Assembly: GCF_003008615.1 (NCBI RefSeq) | Contig: NZ_CP027657.1 | Span: 5,590,001 to 5,654,000, forward strand | Length of the DNA stretch: 64,000 bases | Source: Pseudomonas mendocina | GTDB lineage: Bacteria > Pseudomonadota > Gammaproteobacteria > Pseudomonadales > Pseudomonadaceae | Direction of reading: 5' to 3' | Part shown: positions 61,823-64,000 of the stretch, piece by piece | How positions within the stretch are numbered: the first letter of the stretch is position 1 | Layout of the letters: every line of letters starts with the position of its first letter | Position numbers and translations under genes: made by a program | Notes under the pieces: model-generated | Told to the model about the DNA's origin: nothing | What the model saw: the letters and a program-made list of their open reading frames with translations, nothing else | Databases searched by the model: none

Positions 61823-64000
61823 AGCGGTAGTTTTTCCATGATGTCTGGATTGATTTCGAAGGGATCTTCACCCTCAGTGACGGGCATATCGAAATGCTCG
61901 AAGGCCATGTCATTGATCTGCTCCAATGCCCCATCGAGCATGAGCTCCATATCGCTTGCCACCGCCTCCAACTCGTCTCGCGCCCACTCATTACGGGATA
62001 CAAGCACACGTAGAAAGGCAGAGATATCGGCATCCAATCCGCAGACGCCAGAGGTATCCTCACCGGCCTCTTCAATGGAGACCTCCTCCGGCTCAACAGG
62101 CTGCTCGTCGATAAAGACCTGAGCCAACAGCGCTGACACTTGTTCGGTCTCACGCTGCAGTTGAGCAATGCGATCGTGATCCAAAGCAAAGCCGCCAGTG
62201 GTCTTGGACTGAGTTGCCCCAGGAGCAGCATGCGTGGCCTGCAATGAGCCAGTAGGATTGCCACTGGCTGCGACATGAAGGTCGCTGTACAACGATTGCG
62301 AATCTAATTGTAGGGCCTTGTAGACACGCTCAAGCAGCTTCACCTCTGCTGGGCTAACTTCACCATCTACTTGCGCCAGGTGGGCAAGGAATGCCGCCAC
62401 TGCGCTCCTCGCCGAGTCGGCCAGCGGCTCCAGCTTCTTCTTCAGACTCTGCAAAGTTGGTGGCTGGTTGAGCTGCAGACGCAAATGGGCCTTCAGACGC
62501 TTCCGATGCGCACCACTTAGGTGACTCCAAGAATCGACATGCTGAGATAGCAGCATGATTTCCTTCGGCGAGGTGTCGCCATCGGCAGCCGCCACAGCGC
62601 AGGCGAGATCCAAAGTAACAGAAGCGGCGCTGTAGGCCGGTGAAGCGCGTAGATCACCATCTTCAGCCTGGGTCGCGAAGAGCGCCACGCGATCCTCAGG
62701 CTTGGGCGTTCTGCTGCCAGCCAGTACATCCGGCTCGATACCAATATGCAATGATTCCAAAGCCCTGGCCAATGTGAGGACTTTGTCTCGCGACAAGGCT
62801 CCTGCACTCTGCAGCCGCCCCGCCAGCTCACCAAAGCTCATGACCACCATGCCGTCGCCGATGCGTTGCTTCAACTCATCAAGCTCTACCCGAGCGCCCG
62901 CAGGCCAGAGGCTAACAGGTAATTGTAGGAGCCCTTCCAGTGCATCTGGTACGCCAGGATTGCGGCCGAGATAACGGCTGTATGGCTCCAATTGCACCGT
63001 ACATTCGTCGACCAGTTGCTGCAGCTTTTTCCGCGCTGCAGAGGTGGCAGTTACATCGGGAATTTCGGATAGGCCATCCAATTCCTGGGAAGGTAACCCC
63101 GCAGAGGCGGTGTTGTACTGAAATTTCAACCGAGTTTTGTTCTGTGGGAGGACTATCCCTGCGCCATACCGCTCTTCGTAGCGCATATGAAACAAGCGGG
63201 CAAATGCATCTTCACAGCGAGTTACGGGTGTCCGTTTTCCGATGCTGTGATCGGATAGCACCCAGGCCAATGCCCAGTTGGCTGGTAGCGGATGCTTATC
63301 GACGGCCAACTGCCCCAAGCCTATACGCAACTCGATAGGCATTTCGTAGCCGTAAGGCAATGGTGTTGGTGGTGTTTCCAGATAGCGTCGAGTAGGCATC
63401 GCGCCCTGACGAAGGAAGTCCACGAAGCGGCTTGCATAGTTGTTGAAGGAATGATTCCCACCATAAATTGAGAGCAATCTCTCGACTTCGGCAATGATAC
63501 TGGGAGTCTCGGCGGCCGCTGCTCGATCCGTCTTCGCATCGACAAACACCCTGCGTTCCAGACCATAGAAGAACAGGAAGACGTAGCCGATGTTGGCATG
63601 CGGGGCTTTCCGACCGCTGGATAGCCATTGCAGGTAAGCACGTCGTGCTTCGGGGGAGATGCCGTCGTAGCTCGACCAGTAGGAAGTAAGGCGCTCGGCG
63701 ATATCTACAATACCTCGCGCGACCTTAAGCTTGGGGTTGATCAGGCTGGGCTCCGAGGAGCCATAACGGTTGTTCCGATCCTCGCCGACATAAATCATCC
63801 CGCCTGAAATCTTCTCTCCGGCAATCTCGATGAACTCGTCCTGAGGTAACCAACGCGCTTTAGAAACAGCCAAATCAGCAGGCGCACTTGGGATTCGATG
63901 GGACGGCCGCTCCGATACCTCAAGCGTCACGGTAAATAGCCCGGCGCTATCTGTCCTCTCAGACGATGACGCTGGGGCCTGAGCCGAAGCCGTTTTCTGA
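61819..64000 (-). CDS. TerB-N / TerB / TerB-C domain protein (start may lie outside window)
   Basis: At least 703 residues from a GTG at 63930, but the frame stays open through 23 more codons to the window edge, so the true start may be outside; the extra residues are Ala/Ser-rich and linker-like. Domains: TerB-N (about residues 30-240: FIEIAGEKISGGMIYVGED, YWSSYDGISPEARRAYLQWL, FLFFYGLERRVF); a linker; TerB-like helical repeats (about 435-570: AVAAADGDTSPKEIMLLSQH and LAHLAQVDGEVSPAEVKLLE, two D-G-S/P-E metal-site-like motifs); TerB-C (about 590-703). TerB modules are linked in genomic surveys to membrane-associated stress and defence complexes. First visible gene of the operon, joined by ATGA to the BrxD-like ATPase. 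Role: probable platform or sensor for the ATPase-helicase pair. Confidence 0.82.
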   Translation of the reverse strand, partial: QKTASAQAPASSSERTDSAGLFTVTLEVSERPSHRIPSAPADLAVSKARWLPQDEFIEIAGEKISGGMIYVGEDRNNRYGSSEPSLINPKLKVARGIVDIAERLTSYWSSYDGISPEARRAYLQWLSSGRKAPHANIGYVFLFFYGLERRVFVDAKTDRAAAAETPSIIAEVERLLSIYGGNHSFNNYASRFVDFLRQGAMPTRRYLETPPTPLPYGYEMPIELRIGLGQLAVDKHPLPANWALAWVLSDHSIGKRTPVTRCEDAFARLFHMRYEERYGAGIVLPQNKTRLKFQYNTASAGLPSQELDGLSEIPDVTATSAARKKLQQLVDECTVQLEPYSRYLGRNPGVPDALEGLLQLPVSLWPAGARVELDELKQRIGDGMVVMSFGELAGRLQSAGALSRDKVLTLARALESLHIGIEPDVLAGSRTPKPEDRVALFATQAEDGDLRASPAYSAASVTLDLACAVAAADGDTSPKEIMLLSQHVDSWSHLSGAHRKRLKAHLRLQLNQPPTLQSLKKKLEPLADSARSAVAAFLAHLAQVDGEVSPAEVKLLERVYKALQLDSQSLYSDLHVAASGNPTGSLQATHAAPGATQSKTTGGFALDHDRIAQLQRETEQVSALLAQVFIDEQPVEPEEVSIEEAGEDTSGVCGLDADISAFLRVLVSRNEWARDELEAVASDMELMLDGALEQINDMAFEHFDMPVTEGEDPFEINPDIMEKLPL

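Larger units (their letters stand above)
54377..64000. mobile_element. Integrative element in tRNA-Pro(GGG), left end; extends beyond window
   Basis: The tRNA remnant, a nearby tyrosine integrase reading inward and defence-like cargo of mixed composition mark one end of a genomic island. Visible cargo: integrase, DUF4297-TPR protein, and the helicase/BrxD-like/TerB operon. No conjugation or phage structural genes are seen in the visible 9.6 kb. The second end is not in the window. Confidence 0.8.

Noticed and set aside
58327..64000. Calling the island operon a full BREX or DISARM system
   Set aside because: No methylase, PglZ, DrmA/B/C or PLD protein in view; only BrxD- and BrxHI-like components are seen.

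Overview
The window looks like a chromosome segment of a Pseudomonas or close relative. It is GC-rich with strong G/C third-position bias. It carries the gamma-proteobacterial recC-recB-recD order and a type VI secretion cluster whose gene order matches the H3-T6SS of P. aeruginosa. Species is not determinable from the sequence alone; an environmental Pseudomonas is an inference.

Layout. (1) 1-8609, minus strand: recC, recB and a window-truncated recD, joined by 4-base ATGA overlaps. (2) 8872-29026, minus strand: a complete type I secretion locus, transcribed TolC-like outer-membrane protein, a 5180-residue Calx-beta/RTX adhesin, an ABC exporter with a degenerate ATPase domain, then an HlyD-type adaptor. 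(3) 29250-32859: two paralogous OmpR-type response regulators facing each other and a 7TMR-DISM sensor histidine kinase, possibly one signalling unit; one regulator has Glu at the phospho-acceptor position. (4) 33162-54175: a complete T6SS. tssJ-K-L-M-A run on the minus strand and tssB-C-hcp-E-F-G-H on the plus strand from a shared 208-bp intergenic region. Beyond ClpV lie an AT-rich deaminase-fold protein, a papain-like candidate hydrolase, VgrG, a MORN-repeat protein and, on the opposite strand, a DUF4280 PAAR-like spike tip. (5) 54377-64000: one end of an integrative element. A displaced 3' piece of tRNA-Pro(GGG), with the tRNA's own terminator still beside it, is followed by a tyrosine integrase, a DUF4297-nuclease/TPR fusion, and an operon TerB-domain protein / BrxD-like ATPase / Lhr-type SF2 helicase. 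The element runs off the right edge; the TerB frame is open to the last base.

How it fits together. RecBCD is housekeeping recombination. The T1SS would export the adhesin to the surface. The T6SS would deliver the vgrG-linked candidate effectors, with PAAR-like protein as tip. The island cargo has the look of anti-phage defence: a nuclease-repeat fusion and a translationally coupled ATPase-helicase-TerB trio related in parts to BREX type 2 accessories. The most novel candidates are that trio, the DUF4297-TPR protein and the deaminase-fold protein beside ClpV.
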